From Stenotrophomonas tumulicola (GTDB lineage: Bacteria > Pseudomonadota > Gammaproteobacteria > Xanthomonadales > Xanthomonadaceae), in assembly GCF_014117215.1 (NCBI RefSeq), contig NZ_JACGXS010000001.1:434001-498000 (forward strand): a stretch of 64,000 nt of DNA, in the 5' to 3' direction. Of this stretch, positions 38,977 through 48,156 are shown piece after piece (position 1 is the first letter of the stretch; each line of letters begins with the position of its first letter). The notes beneath the pieces are model-generated. The model saw only the letters and a program-made list of their open reading frames with translations. It ran no database searches and had not been told where the DNA came from. Both the position numbers and the translations under genes were made by a program.

Positions 38977-39632
38977 CAGGAGAAACTCCGGTGTTGGTTT
39001 GAATGCGGCTGGGTCGGCACTGCTGGTGCGAAGGCACGCAGGAAGCTGTCGACGGAAAATTCGGCCCAACGCAGACGCGTGGCGGCGTCATCGCGGTGGG
39101 TCATGTGGAAGCGTTGTCGGTCCAGGTCCTGGCCACCGATCATGCTGATCAGCAGTTCGGCCATGAAGTGCGGGTCGTCATGCCTGAGCTGGCCGCAGCG
39201 GGCTGTGGTTTCCATCCATTCAGCAAGATGAAGCGTCAGCGCGCCGGTGCCATCACGATAAAGGTTGCGGGCCTCGTCCGGAAAGCGCGCCGCGTCGGCC
39301 GAGATCAGCCTGCAGGCCTGGGCCACGTGCGGCTGGCTGAAATGTTCCAGGTAATCGGTGGCGAACCGCAGCAGGCTGTTGCGCGGATCCTGCGCGCGCG
39401 GGCCACACAATCCTGCGGTTGCCCGCCGGACGTGCCGCTCCACTACCCGGCGCAGCAGTTCCTGCTTGCTGCCGTAGCGCGAATACAGGGTCTGCTTGGA
39501 GCAGCCGGCGTGCTGGGCCACCGCTTCCATGCTCATCTGCATGCCATGCCGCGCCAGCAGTTCGCGCACGGCATCGAACACACGCAGGTCGCGCGCGTCC
39601 ATGTCGGATGCGGGAGGAGGGGCAGGGGTCAC
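38976..39632 (-). CDS. TetR-family repressor of the efflux operon
   Basis: About 208-218 residues. N-terminal helix-turn-helix (DAVRELLARHGMQMSMEAVAQHAGCSKQTLYSRYGSKQELLRRVV), then a ligand domain of helices. Start uncertain: GTG at 39632 or ATG at 39602 (MDARDLRVF); neither has a good ribosome site. Unlike many RND repressors it is not divergent but heads the operon, so it would repress its own synthesis together with the pump. Confidence 0.88.
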   Translation of the reverse strand: MTPAPPPASDMDARDLRVFDAVRELLARHGMQMSMEAVAQHAGCSKQTLYSRYGSKQELLRRVVERHVRRATAGLCGPRAQDPRNSLLRFATDYLEHFSQPHVAQACRLISADAARFPDEARNLYRDGTGALTLHLAEWMETTARCGQLRHDDPHFMAELLISMIGGQDLDRQRFHMTHRDDAATRLRWAEFSVDSFLRAFAPAVPTQPHSNQHRSFS

Positions 39633-39875
39633 GGAGTGGACTATACCGTCCAGTTCAGAATTGTGGAATCGTACCGACGGCTATTCCGTGACATCGGCCA
39701 GCACTTTCCAACCCGTGGAGTGGCATCGGCATCAACAGCGCCTGCCAGGCGCCGTGGCGAATGCATGTAAACGCCACCCAACCCGTATCCGCATATTCCG
39801 TCCTGCAGCAAGGCCTTTTCACATAACAGGGCTACAATTTCATTTTCCCAACTGGGCAATACGCGTCGCTCTGCC

Positions 39876-42800
39876 ATGAAATCGCAAAAGACTGCAGTCA
39901 AAACCGTGAAAAGCAAGCCCGAGTCGGCTGATACCCAGCGTGCCCCGGCATCGGGTTTCTCCCTGGAGCCGGTGTACACGGCCTTGCGCAAGCGATACCC
40001 GGCGGCCGGGCAGGCCGAGGCAGTGGCGTTCGCCAGCGATTTCTACCGGCGCATGGAAGCGGACGAGTTCCCGCGCCATAGCGCCGAAGAATGGGCAGCG
40101 CTTGCCGCCGACACGCTGGAGTTCGCGCGCAGCCGCAAGGCCGGCAAGGCGAACGTGCGTGTTTTCAACCCGACGGCCAAGGCCCATGGTTGGGAATCGC
40201 CGCATACCGTGCTGCAGATCGTCAACGACGACATGCCGTTCCTTGTCGACACGGTCACCATGGCGCTGGCCGAGCAGGGCATCGGCGTGCACGTGCTGGG
40301 CCACCCGGTGATCCGTTTCAGCCGTGACAAGGCCGGCAAGCTGGCCAAGGTCGGCGAAGGCGAGGTCGAGTCGGTGATGCTGCTGGAAATGGACCGGCAG
40401 AGCCCCGAGGCGATGGCGGCGGTCGAGCAGCGCATCAACAAGGCGCTGGAGGAAGTCCGCTCGATCGTGCGCGACTGGCAGCCGATGCGTGACAAGGCAC
40501 TCGCCGTGGCCGACGATCTCGGCAACCGCCAGCTGCCGGTGGACGATGCCTCCCGCAGCGAAGCACAGGAGTTCCTGCGCTGGGCCGCGGAGAACCATTT
40601 CACTTTCTTCGGCTACCGCGAATACCGCGTGCAGAAGGAAGGCAAGGAAGACGTGCTGGCGCCGCTGGACGACACCGGCCTGGGCCTGATGCGCGGCCGT
40701 GACAAGTCTGCTGCGCGCCCGGTCAAGACGCTTGCCGCGCAGGGACTGAACACCACGTCCGGGTTGAAGGACGCGCTGATCCTGACCAAGACCAACGCGC
40801 GTTCGCGCGTGCACCGCACCGGTTACATGGACTACATCGGCGTGCTGGAGTTCGACGCCAAGGGCCGGATCATCGGCGAACAGCGTTTCCTCGGCCTGTT
40901 TACTTCCAGTGCCTACAACCGCCGCCCGTGGGAAATCCCGCTGGTGCGCCAGCGCTACGAGCACGTGATGGAGCGCTCCGGGTTGTCGTTGTCCAGCCAT
41001 AGTGGCAAGGCGCTGCGCCACATCCTGGAAACCCTGCCGCGCGAGGAACTGTTCCAGTCCAGCGAGGATGAACTGTTCCGCACCGCGATGGGCGTTCTGG
41101 GCCTGCAGGAGCGCGTGCGCAGCCGCCTGTTCCTGCGTCGCGACAAGTACAGCCGTTTCATTTCCGCGCTGGCGTTCCTGCCGCGCGAGCGCTTCAACAC
41201 CGACGTGCGCCTGCGCATCGAGGCGATGTTGAAGGACACCCTGCATGGCGAACACGTGGACAGTTCGGTGGTGCTCGGTGATTCACCGCTGGCCCAGGTG
41301 CACCTGATCGTGCGTCCCAAGGCCGGCCCGGTGCTGGACGTGGACACCAGCGCGCTGGAGCAGAACCTGGCCCACCTGTTGCGCAACTGGCAGGACGACC
41401 TGCGCGAAGCGCTGGTCAGCCGCCATGGCGAGTCCGAAGGCCTGCGCATTGCCGCACGCATCGGCAAGGCCTTGCCGGCCGGTTACATCGAAGACAACAG
41501 CACGGCGGTGGCCGCCAGTGATGTCAGCCAGCTCGATGCGCTGACCGGTCCGGACGACCTGCGCCTGAGCCTGCAGGCCGTGCCGCGCGAGAACGGCGAT
41601 GGCCTGCGCCTGAAGCTGTACCGCCAGCTGGATGACATCCCGCTGTCCGATGCGCTGCCGATGATGGAAAACATGGGCCTGCGCGTGATCGCCGAGCGCC
41701 CGTACCGCCTGTCGGTCGACAACGCGCCGGTGTACGTGCAGGACTTCGAGGTCGAGTCGGTCGCCGGTTCCATCGATGCGGCAAGCGTGGACGAGGCCTT
41801 CGGCGAGACCTTTGCCCGTGTGTGGCATGGCGATGCGGAGAACGATGGCTTCAACCGCCTGGTGCTGGCCGCCGGCCTGCATTGGCGCCAGGTGTCGATG
41901 CTGCGTGGCTACTGCAAGTACCTGCTGCAGACCGGCGTGCCGTTCTCGCAGGCCTACGTGGAAGGTACGTTCACCCGTTACCCGCTGTTGGCCCGCCTGC
42001 TGGTGGAACTGTTCGAGGCACGCTTCGACCCGGCCACTGGCAATGAAAGCAAGGACGACATCGCCGCCGGCCAGGCGGCGTTGAAGGCCCACCTGGACGT
42101 ACTGGCTGCCGGCGACGAAGCCACCCTGAAGGTGCTCAAGAGCGTGGTCGACGCACGCAAGGGCAGCCGTGACGGGCAGATGCAGGCCGCGCGCGATGCG
42201 CTGTTGAAGCTGATGGACCGCGTCTCCAGCCTGGACGAGGACCGCATCCTGCGCAGCTTCATGGGCGTGATCGACGCCACCCTGCGCACCAGTTATTACC
42301 AGACCGATGCCAGCGGCCAGCACGGCCATTGCATCAGCTTCAAGTTCGATTCGGCGCTGGTGCCGGACCTGCCCAAGCCGCGCCCGTACCGCGAGATCTT
42401 CGTCTATGGCCCGCGCGTGGAAGGCGTGCACCTGCGCTTCGGCGCGGTGGCCCGTGGTGGCCTGCGCTGGTCGGACCGCCGCGAAGACTTCCGTACCGAA
42501 GTGCTGGGCCTGGTCAAGGCGCAGATGGTCAAGAACACGGTCATCGTGCCGGTCGGGGCCAAGGGCGGCTTCTTCGCCAAGGTGCCGCCGGCCAGCGGCG
42601 ACCGCGACGCGGTGTTCGCCAATGGCGTGGCCTGCTACAAGCTGTTCATCCAGGGCCTGCTGGATATCACCGACAACATCGTCAACAACAGGATCGTGCC
42701 GCCCATCGACGTGGTCCGCCACGACATGGACGACCCGTACCTGGTGGTGGCGGCTGACAAGGGCACCGCGACGTTCTCCGACATCGCCAATGGCCTGGCC

Positions 42801-44852
42801 GTGGCGCATGGTTTCTGGATGGGCGATGCGTTCGCCTCTGGTGGTTCGGTGGGTTACGACCACAAGGGCATGGGCATCACCGCACGCGGTGCATGGGAGT
42901 CGGTCAAGCGCCATTTCCGTGCGCTGGGCCATGACAGCCAGAGCCAGGACTTCACCGCCGCCGGCGTCGGCGACATGTCCGGTGATGTGTTCGGCAACGG
43001 CATGCTGCTGTCGCGCCACATCCGCCTGGTCGCCGCGTTCGACCACCGGCATATCTTCCTGGACCCGGATCCGGATGCGGCCAGCACGTTCGTCGAGCGT
43101 GAGCGCCTGTTCACCGTGCCGCGTTCCAGCTGGGCCGACTACGATGCCAAGCTGATCAGCAAGGGTGGCGGCATCTACCCGCGCACGCTCAAGTCGATCG
43201 AGATCACCCCGCAGGTGCGCCAGGCGCTGGGCCTGGACGAGAACGTCAAGGCGCTGGCCCCGAACGACCTGATGAGTGCGATCCTGAAGGCGCCGGTCGA
43301 CCTGCTGTGGAATGGCGGCATCGGTACCTACGTCAAGGCCGCCAGCGAGCAGCACAGTGACGTCGGTGACCGCGCCAACAACGCGCTGCGCGTCAATGGC
43401 GGCGAGCTGCGCTGCAAGGTGGTGGGCGAGGGCGGCAACCTGGGCATGACCCAGCTGGGCCGCATCGAAGCCGCCCAGGCCGGCGTGCTGCTCAATACCG
43501 ATTTCATCGACAATTCCGCCGGCGTGGACACCTCCGATCACGAGGTGAACATCAAGATCCTGCTCAACGACGTGGTGCGTGCGAAGAAGCTCACCGTCGA
43601 GCAGCGCAACAAGCTGCTGGCTTCGATGACCGATGAAGTCGCCGCCCTGGTGCTGAACGACAACTACCGCCAGAACCAGGCGCTCAGCCTGATGGAGCGG
43701 ATGGCGGTCAAGCGCCTGGGCTCCAAGCAGCACTTCATCCGGGTGCTGGAACAGCAGGGCCTGCTGGACCGGCAGATCGAGTTCCTGCCTTCCGATGCCG
43801 AGCTGTCCCAGCGCAAGGCGCGCGGGCAGGGCCTGACCCGCCCGGAGCTGTCGGTGCTGCTGTCCTATTCCAAGCTGGTGGCGTTCAACCAGTTGCTGGA
43901 CTCGGACATCCCTGAAGACCCGTACCTGTCCAAGGAGCTGCAGCGTTACTTCCCGCAGCCGTTGCAGAAGAAGTACGCCGATGCGATGGAGCGCCACCGC
44001 CTGAAGCGCGAAATCATCGCTACTGCGGTAACCAACCAGACCATCAACCGGATGGGCGCGACGTTCCTGATGCGCATGCAGGAAGACACCGGCCGCTCCG
44101 TCGCCGAGGTCGCCAAGGCCTACACGATCAGCCGCGAGACGCTGGATGCACGCGCGCTGTGGGCGCAGATCGACGCGCTGGACGGCAGCTTGCCCGAATC
44201 GGTGCAGATCGACGCGCTGGAAGTGATCTGGAAGCTGCAGCGTTCGTTCGTACGCTGGCTGCTGTCCCGCCCCGGCCCGATGCCCGGCATCACCGCGGCG
44301 GTGGATCGTTACCAGGGCCCGTTCAACGACATCCGTGTCGCATCGGGAATCCTGCCCGATTCGCAGCGGCCGACGTATGAAGGGCTGGTCCAGCAGTGGA
44401 ACGAGAAGGGGCTGCCGGCCGCGCTGTCGCAGCAGTTGGCTGAGCTGCACTTCCTGGAACCGGCCTTCGACATCATCGAGCTGGCGCGTACCCGCAAGCT
44501 CAAGCCGGTGGATGTTTCCAAGATCCACTTCCGGCTGGGAGAGGCGCTCAGCCTGCCGTGGCTGTTCGAGCAGATCGATGCGCTGGAGGTCAATGGCCGC
44601 TGGCATGCGGTTGCCCGTGGCGTGCTGCGTGACGAGCTGGCTGCGCACCACCGCGTCCTGACCGGCCAGGTACTGGCGACCCGGGGCTCGAATGCGGAAG
44701 CCAAGGTCGCTGCCTGGATCGGCCGCGACGACAACAGCCTGCGTTTCACCCTGGCGATGCTGGTGGAATTGGCCGAGCAGAAGGCACTGGACTATCCGAC
44801 CGTGTCGGTCGCGGTGCAGCGCCTGGGCCAGCTGGCTGCGCATGGTGCGTAA
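39876..44852 (+). CDS. gdhB: NAD-dependent glutamate dehydrogenase, large (180-kDa class)
   Basis: 1658 residues, matching the L_180 class (P. aeruginosa GdhB about 1620). Long N-terminal regulatory part with three ACT-like segments (about 1-700), catalytic domain (about 720-1240) with GPRVEGVHLRFGAVARGGLRWSDR, KNTVIVPVGAKGGFF and VGEGGNLGMTQLGRIE, and C-terminal helical domain. It deaminates glutamate to 2-oxoglutarate. Start at 39876 (MKSQKTAV) fits; a TACAAT -10 like box lies at 39833-39838. Expressed alone, terminator at 44893. Confidence 0.97.
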   Translation: MKSQKTAVKTVKSKPESADTQRAPASGFSLEPVYTALRKRYPAAGQAEAVAFASDFYRRMEADEFPRHSAEEWAALAADTLEFARSRKAGKANVRVFNPTAKAHGWESPHTVLQIVNDDMPFLVDTVTMALAEQGIGVHVLGHPVIRFSRDKAGKLAKVGEGEVESVMLLEMDRQSPEAMAAVEQRINKALEEVRSIVRDWQPMRDKALAVADDLGNRQLPVDDASRSEAQEFLRWAAENHFTFFGYREYRVQKEGKEDVLAPLDDTGLGLMRGRDKSAARPVKTLAAQGLNTTSGLKDALILTKTNARSRVHRTGYMDYIGVLEFDAKGRIIGEQRFLGLFTSSAYNRRPWEIPLVRQRYEHVMERSGLSLSSHSGKALRHILETLPREELFQSSEDELFRTAMGVLGLQERVRSRLFLRRDKYSRFISALAFLPRERFNTDVRLRIEAMLKDTLHGEHVDSSVVLGDSPLAQVHLIVRPKAGPVLDVDTSALEQNLAHLLRNWQDDLREALVSRHGESEGLRIAARIGKALPAGYIEDNSTAVAASDVSQLDALTGPDDLRLSLQAVPRENGDGLRLKLYRQLDDIPLSDALPMMENMGLRVIAERPYRLSVDNAPVYVQDFEVESVAGSIDAASVDEAFGETFARVWHGDAENDGFNRLVLAAGLHWRQVSMLRGYCKYLLQTGVPFSQAYVEGTFTRYPLLARLLVELFEARFDPATGNESKDDIAAGQAALKAHLDVLAAGDEATLKVLKSVVDARKGSRDGQMQAARDALLKLMDRVSSLDEDRILRSFMGVIDATLRTSYYQTDASGQHGHCISFKFDSALVPDLPKPRPYREIFVYGPRVEGVHLRFGAVARGGLRWSDRREDFRTEVLGLVKAQMVKNTVIVPVGAKGGFFAKVPPASGDRDAVFANGVACYKLFIQGLLDITDNIVNNRIVPPIDVVRHDMDDPYLVVAADKGTATFSDIANGLAVAHGFWMGDAFASGGSVGYDHKGMGITARGAWESVKRHFRALGHDSQSQDFTAAGVGDMSGDVFGNGMLLSRHIRLVAAFDHRHIFLDPDPDAASTFVERERLFTVPRSSWADYDAKLISKGGGIYPRTLKSIEITPQVRQALGLDENVKALAPNDLMSAILKAPVDLLWNGGIGTYVKAASEQHSDVGDRANNALRVNGGELRCKVVGEGGNLGMTQLGRIEAAQAGVLLNTDFIDNSAGVDTSDHEVNIKILLNDVVRAKKLTVEQRNKLLASMTDEVAALVLNDNYRQNQALSLMERMAVKRLGSKQHFIRVLEQQGLLDRQIEFLPSDAELSQRKARGQGLTRPELSVLLSYSKLVAFNQLLDSDIPEDPYLSKELQRYFPQPLQKKYADAMERHRLKREIIATAVTNQTINRMGATFLMRMQEDTGRSVAEVAKAYTISRETLDARALWAQIDALDGSLPESVQIDALEVIWKLQRSFVRWLLSRPGPMPGITAAVDRYQGPFNDIRVASGILPDSQRPTYEGLVQQWNEKGLPAALSQQLAELHFLEPAFDIIELARTRKLKPVDVSKIHFRLGEALSLPWLFEQIDALEVNGRWHAVARGVLRDELAAHHRVLTGQVLATRGSNAEAKVAAWIGRDDNSLRFTLAMLVELAEQKALDYPTVSVAVQRLGQLAAHGA

Positions 44853-44857
44853 CTGAG

Positions 44858-45002
44858 GTAGTGCCGGGCCATGCCCGGCATGCGTGAAACGGAACGGCCC
44901 CGCGAAAGCGGGGCCGTTCTGCGTTGGGGTCTGCCGTTCGCCGGGCATGGCCCGGCGCTACCGACGCGCATGGTTCCAGGTAGCACCGGGCCATGCCCGG
45001 CG
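44858..45002. repeat. SMAG/REP elements around the gdhB terminator
   Basis: Plus copy 44858-44880 (TGCCGGGC variant), minus copy 44939-44961, and plus copy 44980-45002 (CACCGGGC variant). The first begins only five bases after the gdhB stop codon. Confidence 0.85.
44893..44918 (+). terminator. hairpin downstream of gdhB
   Basis: AACGGCCCCGC-GAAA-GCGGGGCCGTT, an 11-bp perfect stem with a GAAA tetraloop; followed by CTGCGTT, so the U-tract is weak. Confidence 0.7.
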
Positions 45003-45056
45003 AGCGCAGCGGCGCTCGGTTATGCTCTCCATCAAGCCTTCCCCCCGGATCCACCG

Positions 45057-45830
45057 ATGAGCGACACCCCCCGCATTGCCTTCCTGGCCAGCAATACCGA
45101 ACCCGCACGGATGGCGCTGGCTGCGATGGTCTCGCGCCATGGCGATTTCTCCCCGGAAGAGGCCGATGTGCTGTGTCCGTTGGGCGGGGATGGCTTCATG
45201 CTGCAGACCCTGCACCGCCATGGCCATCTGGGCAAGCCGGTGTTCGGCATGAAACTGGGCACGGTGGGCTTCCTGATGAACCAGTATCTTGCCGAAGAGG
45301 ACGTGCCGGCGCGGATCGCGCTGGCCGAGCCGGCCAACCTGCGGCCACTGGAAATGATCGCGCTGACCGAGTCAGGCACCACAACCGGTTCGCTGGCCTA
45401 CAACGATGTCTCGCTGCTGCGGCAGACCCGCCAGGCGGCGCACATCGGCATCGACCTCAACGGCCAGGAGCGCGTGGCCGAACTGATCGGTGATGGCGTG
45501 CTGGTCGCCACGCCGGCCGGCAGCACGGCCTACAACTATTCCGCCCATGGGCCGGTCCTCCCGTTGGGCTCGCATACCATCGCGCTGACGCCGTTGGCGC
45601 CTTACCGTCCGCGCCGCTGGCGCGGCGCCATCCTCAAGGCCGACACCGAAGTGCGCTTTCGGGTGCTGGACCCGTACAAGCGTCCGGTCAGCGTCACCGC
45701 TGATTCGCATGAAACCCGTGACGTGGTCGAAGTGACCATCCGCGAATCGCGCGAACGCCGGGTCACCTTGCTGTTCGACCCCGAGCACAACCTGGAAGAC
45801 CGGATCCTGTCCGAACAGTTCGTGTTCTGA
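45057..45830 (+). CDS. nadK: NAD kinase
   Basis: 257 residues. Phosphorylates NAD to NADP. Catalytic motif LGGDGFMLQ (GGDG at 43-46), NE/D region YNDVSLLR, and [21 protein letters not shown] at 45057. A REP element lies 55 nt upstream, so its promoter must be short or within the REP spacer. The next gene starts 50 nt after. Confidence 0.95.
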   Translation: MSDTPRIAFLASNTEPARMALAAMVSRHGDFSPEEADVLCPLGGDGFMLQTLHRHGHLGKPVFGMKLGTVGFLMNQYLAEEDVPARIALAEPANLRPLEMIALTESGTTTGSLAYNDVSLLRQTRQAAHIGIDLNGQERVAELIGDGVLVATPAGSTAYNYSAHGPVLPLGSHTIALTPLAPYRPRRWRGAILKADTEVRFRVLDPYKRPVSVTADSHETRDVVEVTIRESRERRVTLLFDPEHNLEDRILSEQFVF

Positions 45831-45880
45831 GCGACAATAGGCCGCCGGCAACCGCCGGCCGCTGCAAGGAAACCGACCCG

Positions 45881-46831
45881 ATGGGCGACAACACCCCCCG
45901 TTTGCTGACCGTTGCGGTGACCTCGCGCGCCCTGTTCGATCTCGAAGAAAGCCATGCGTTGTTCGAGCGCGAGGGCGTGGATGCCTATGCCACCTACCAG
46001 CGTGAACACGAGGACGATGTGCTCGGCCCCGGTGTTGCGTTCCCGGTGGTGCGCAAGCTGCTGGCCCTGAACCAGGGCGCCAGCCCGGAGAATCCCCGCG
46101 TCGAGGTGATCCTGCTGTCGCGCAATTCGGCCGATACCGGCCTGCGCATCTTCAATTCCATCCAGCACTATGGGCTGGGCATCATCCGTGCCACGTTCAC
46201 TGCCGGTGAGCCGACCTGGCCTTACGTGAAGCCCTTCGGCACCGATCTGTTCCTGTCGGCCAATCCCGAATCGGTACGCAGTGCGTTGCGCCATGGCATC
46301 GCCGCAGCCACCATCCTGCCCAAGCCGCCCGGCGAAACGGCGGCGGCAGCGGCCGACCAGGTGGTGGACACGCGGCGGCCGGCTGGCCAGCTGCGCATTG
46401 CCTTCGACGGCGATGCGGTGATCTTCGGTGATGAAAGCGAGCGGATTTCACGCGAGCAGGGCGTGGAAGCCTTCGGTCGCCATGAACGCGAACGCGCGCG
46501 CGAGGCGCTGAGCGGCGGTCCGTTCCGCGGCTTCCTGTCCGCCCTGCATACACTGCAGGAAGTATTTCCTTCCGGCGACGACGCACCGATCCGGACCGCG
46601 CTGGTGACCGCGCGCTCGGCGCCGGCACACGAACGGGTGATCCGCACCCTGCGCGAGTGGGGCGTGCGCCTGGATGAGGCGCTGTTCCTCGGTGGCCGCC
46701 ACAAGGGGCCGTTCCTGCAGGCCTTCGGCGCGGATATCTTCTTCGATGATTCGCAGCACAACATCGACAGTGCGCGCGAGCACGTTGCCGCCGGCCACGT
46801 GCCGCATGGGGTGGCCAACGAAGGGCCGTGA
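45881..46831 (+). CDS. cytosolic 5'-nucleotidase (NT5C1-like)
   Basis: 316 residues of the eukaryote-like cytosolic 5'-nucleotidase family. Recognisable parts: LTVAVTSRALFDLEESHALFE, RVEVILLSRNSADTGLRIFNSI, LRIAFDGDAVIFGDESE (the DxD-like nucleophile region) and FGADIFFDDSQHNIDSA. It would dephosphorylate nucleoside monophosphates such as AMP or IMP. Same strand as nadK, so the two may form a nucleotide-metabolism pair; co-transcription is an inference from 50-nt spacing. Confidence 0.85.
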   Translation: MGDNTPRLLTVAVTSRALFDLEESHALFEREGVDAYATYQREHEDDVLGPGVAFPVVRKLLALNQGASPENPRVEVILLSRNSADTGLRIFNSIQHYGLGIIRATFTAGEPTWPYVKPFGTDLFLSANPESVRSALRHGIAAATILPKPPGETAAAAADQVVDTRRPAGQLRIAFDGDAVIFGDESERISREQGVEAFGRHERERAREALSGGPFRGFLSALHTLQEVFPSGDDAPIRTALVTARSAPAHERVIRTLREWGVRLDEALFLGGRHKGPFLQAFGADIFFDDSQHNIDSAREHVAAGHVPHGVANEGP

Positions 46832-46841
46832 TGCGCGCGGA

Positions 46842-47393
46842 TCATCGCGACGCCGGGATCGCATTGCGCAGGTCGACCACGCGCCAGCGCAGGCCCTGCG
46901 GTTCCAGCACCACCTGCAACGGCGGTTGGCCGGGGCCCCGCTCGATATCGACGACGAAACGGTCCAGGCGTTCGAAACGATGGCGTGCTTCCTTCAACGG
47001 CTGCGCGGTTTCCACCGGTGCCCATGAGTCGCCGCCCTGCAGTTCATTGCGCCCGCGTTTGTACAGTACATGGCCCTGCAGCAGGGCACCGATGCCCATG
47101 GGCGTCACCAGGGTGTCCACCGCCGCGCCGCCAAGCTGGTCGCCCACGCCGTGCAGCAAAGCGCCGAAGGGGCTGCCGGCGACATCCGGGCCGGCCTGGC
47201 GTACCAGGTAATCGCTCAGTTGCGCGCGCAGGCTGGCACGCACCCGTGGGAAGTCGACATGACGGTCCAGCCGCGTGGTGTCGCGCTGCTCGATCGCCTG
47301 CGACAGGCCATGCACGGTGAGGTAGGGGCCGCTGAACCACCAGGCGCATGCGGCCAGCAGCAGCAACAACACGATGGCGGCGGATTTCTTCAT
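46842..47393 (-). CDS. DUF2939 membrane-anchored protein
   Basis: 183 residues. N-terminal membrane helix (about 5-22), then the DUF2939 pattern GPYLTVHGLSQAIEQRDTTRLDRHVDFPRVRASLRAQL, mid region GGAAVDTLVTPMGIGALLQG. Function unknown. It may be lipid-anchored (ACAWW), though the lipobox LLLAAC is weak. Convergent with the nucleotidase gene, ending 10 nt from its stop. Confidence 0.8.
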   Translation of the reverse strand: MKKSAAIVLLLLLAACAWWFSGPYLTVHGLSQAIEQRDTTRLDRHVDFPRVRASLRAQLSDYLVRQAGPDVAGSPFGALLHGVGDQLGGAAVDTLVTPMGIGALLQGHVLYKRGRNELQGGDSWAPVETAQPLKEARHRFERLDRFVVDIERGPGQPPLQVVLEPQGLRWRVVDLRNAIPASR

Positions 47394-47469
47394 GGGCAGG
47401 GCGGCGGCGGGAGGTCATGCCAGCCTGCCGCATCCGTGCCCGGGGCGGGTTAAGCCCCGGTGACCGGGT

Positions 47470-48156
47470 TCAGAATTCCAGGTCGAGCGAGGCGCACAGG
47501 TAATCCACGAAAGGCCCCAGCGTCGCCAGGTCCTTGCCCAGCGTGGACAGCAGGCGCGGCCCGATCATCGTGGCATCGTCCAGCGGGCGCCACATCACCC
47601 AGTTGCGGTGTTTCAGGTCTTCGATGAACTCGAAGTCCGCCGGGAATCCGCGCGGCGGCCGTACCAGTTTTTCGTTCTGTTCCAGTTCGAAGCGACGACG
47701 CAGGGCAGGTGCATGCGCGGCCTGCTTCCAACTGCCGGGATTGTCCAGGATGAAGTGGCGGATGCGGCGCTGGGTATCCGGCTCCGGGTGCCACAGGCCT
47801 GCGCCGACGAAGCTTCCACCTGGTTGCAGGTGGACATAGAACGAAGGGGCGGCAACCTCGCGGCGCCGCTCATGGAACAGACGCGCGCCCTGCCAGCTTT
47901 TGTACGGTGATTTGTCGTTGGAAAAGCGCGCATCCCGGTAGATGCGGAACAGCGAGCCGCCCACCGTGCGCGTGTCGGCCCGGAACTTCGGGCTGACTTC
48001 GGCCAGCGCCGGCTGCAGGTCACCGATCAGGCGCAGGAACGGCTGCCGTACATGGTCTTCGTATTGCTGCTTGTGGTCGTTGAACCACGGCTTCTCGTTA
48101 TGCAGCGCAAGCGCGCGAAGGAAGCGGAAGCTGGCATCGGAAAAGTAGCGGCTCAC
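47470..48156 (-). CDS. DUF2461 (TIGR02453) family protein
   Basis: 228 residues. Motifs NEKPWFNDHKQQYEDHVRQPFLRLIGDL, SLFRIYRDARFSNDKSPYKSWQGARLFH and GGSFVGAGLWHP define the family. Function unknown. Start is GTG at 48156, overlapping the sbcB stop as GTGA, with AGGAGG in front of it, so it is translationally coupled to sbcB. The longer frame lies in sbcB sequence. Confidence 0.88.
   Translation of the reverse strand: MSRYFSDASFRFLRALALHNEKPWFNDHKQQYEDHVRQPFLRLIGDLQPALAEVSPKFRADTRTVGGSLFRIYRDARFSNDKSPYKSWQGARLFHERRREVAAPSFYVHLQPGGSFVGAGLWHPEPDTQRRIRHFILDNPGSWKQAAHAPALRRRFELEQNEKLVRPPRGFPADFEFIEDLKHRNWVMWRPLDDATMIGPRLLSTLGKDLATLGPFVDYLCASLDLEF

Noticed and set aside
34474..39231. A 1585-codon open frame on the plus strand across the efflux operon
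   Set aside because: It is antisense to clear RND and adaptor genes; composition (His/Gln/Arg-rich) is the usual shadow of a high-GC gene.
39637..39652. GGAC...GTCC near the tetR start as operator
   Set aside because: Only four paired bases at each end; too weak to claim.
41283..44948. A 1221-codon minus-strand frame opposite gdhB
   Set aside because: Shadow of gdhB; no domain, low-complexity His/Gln/Arg protein.
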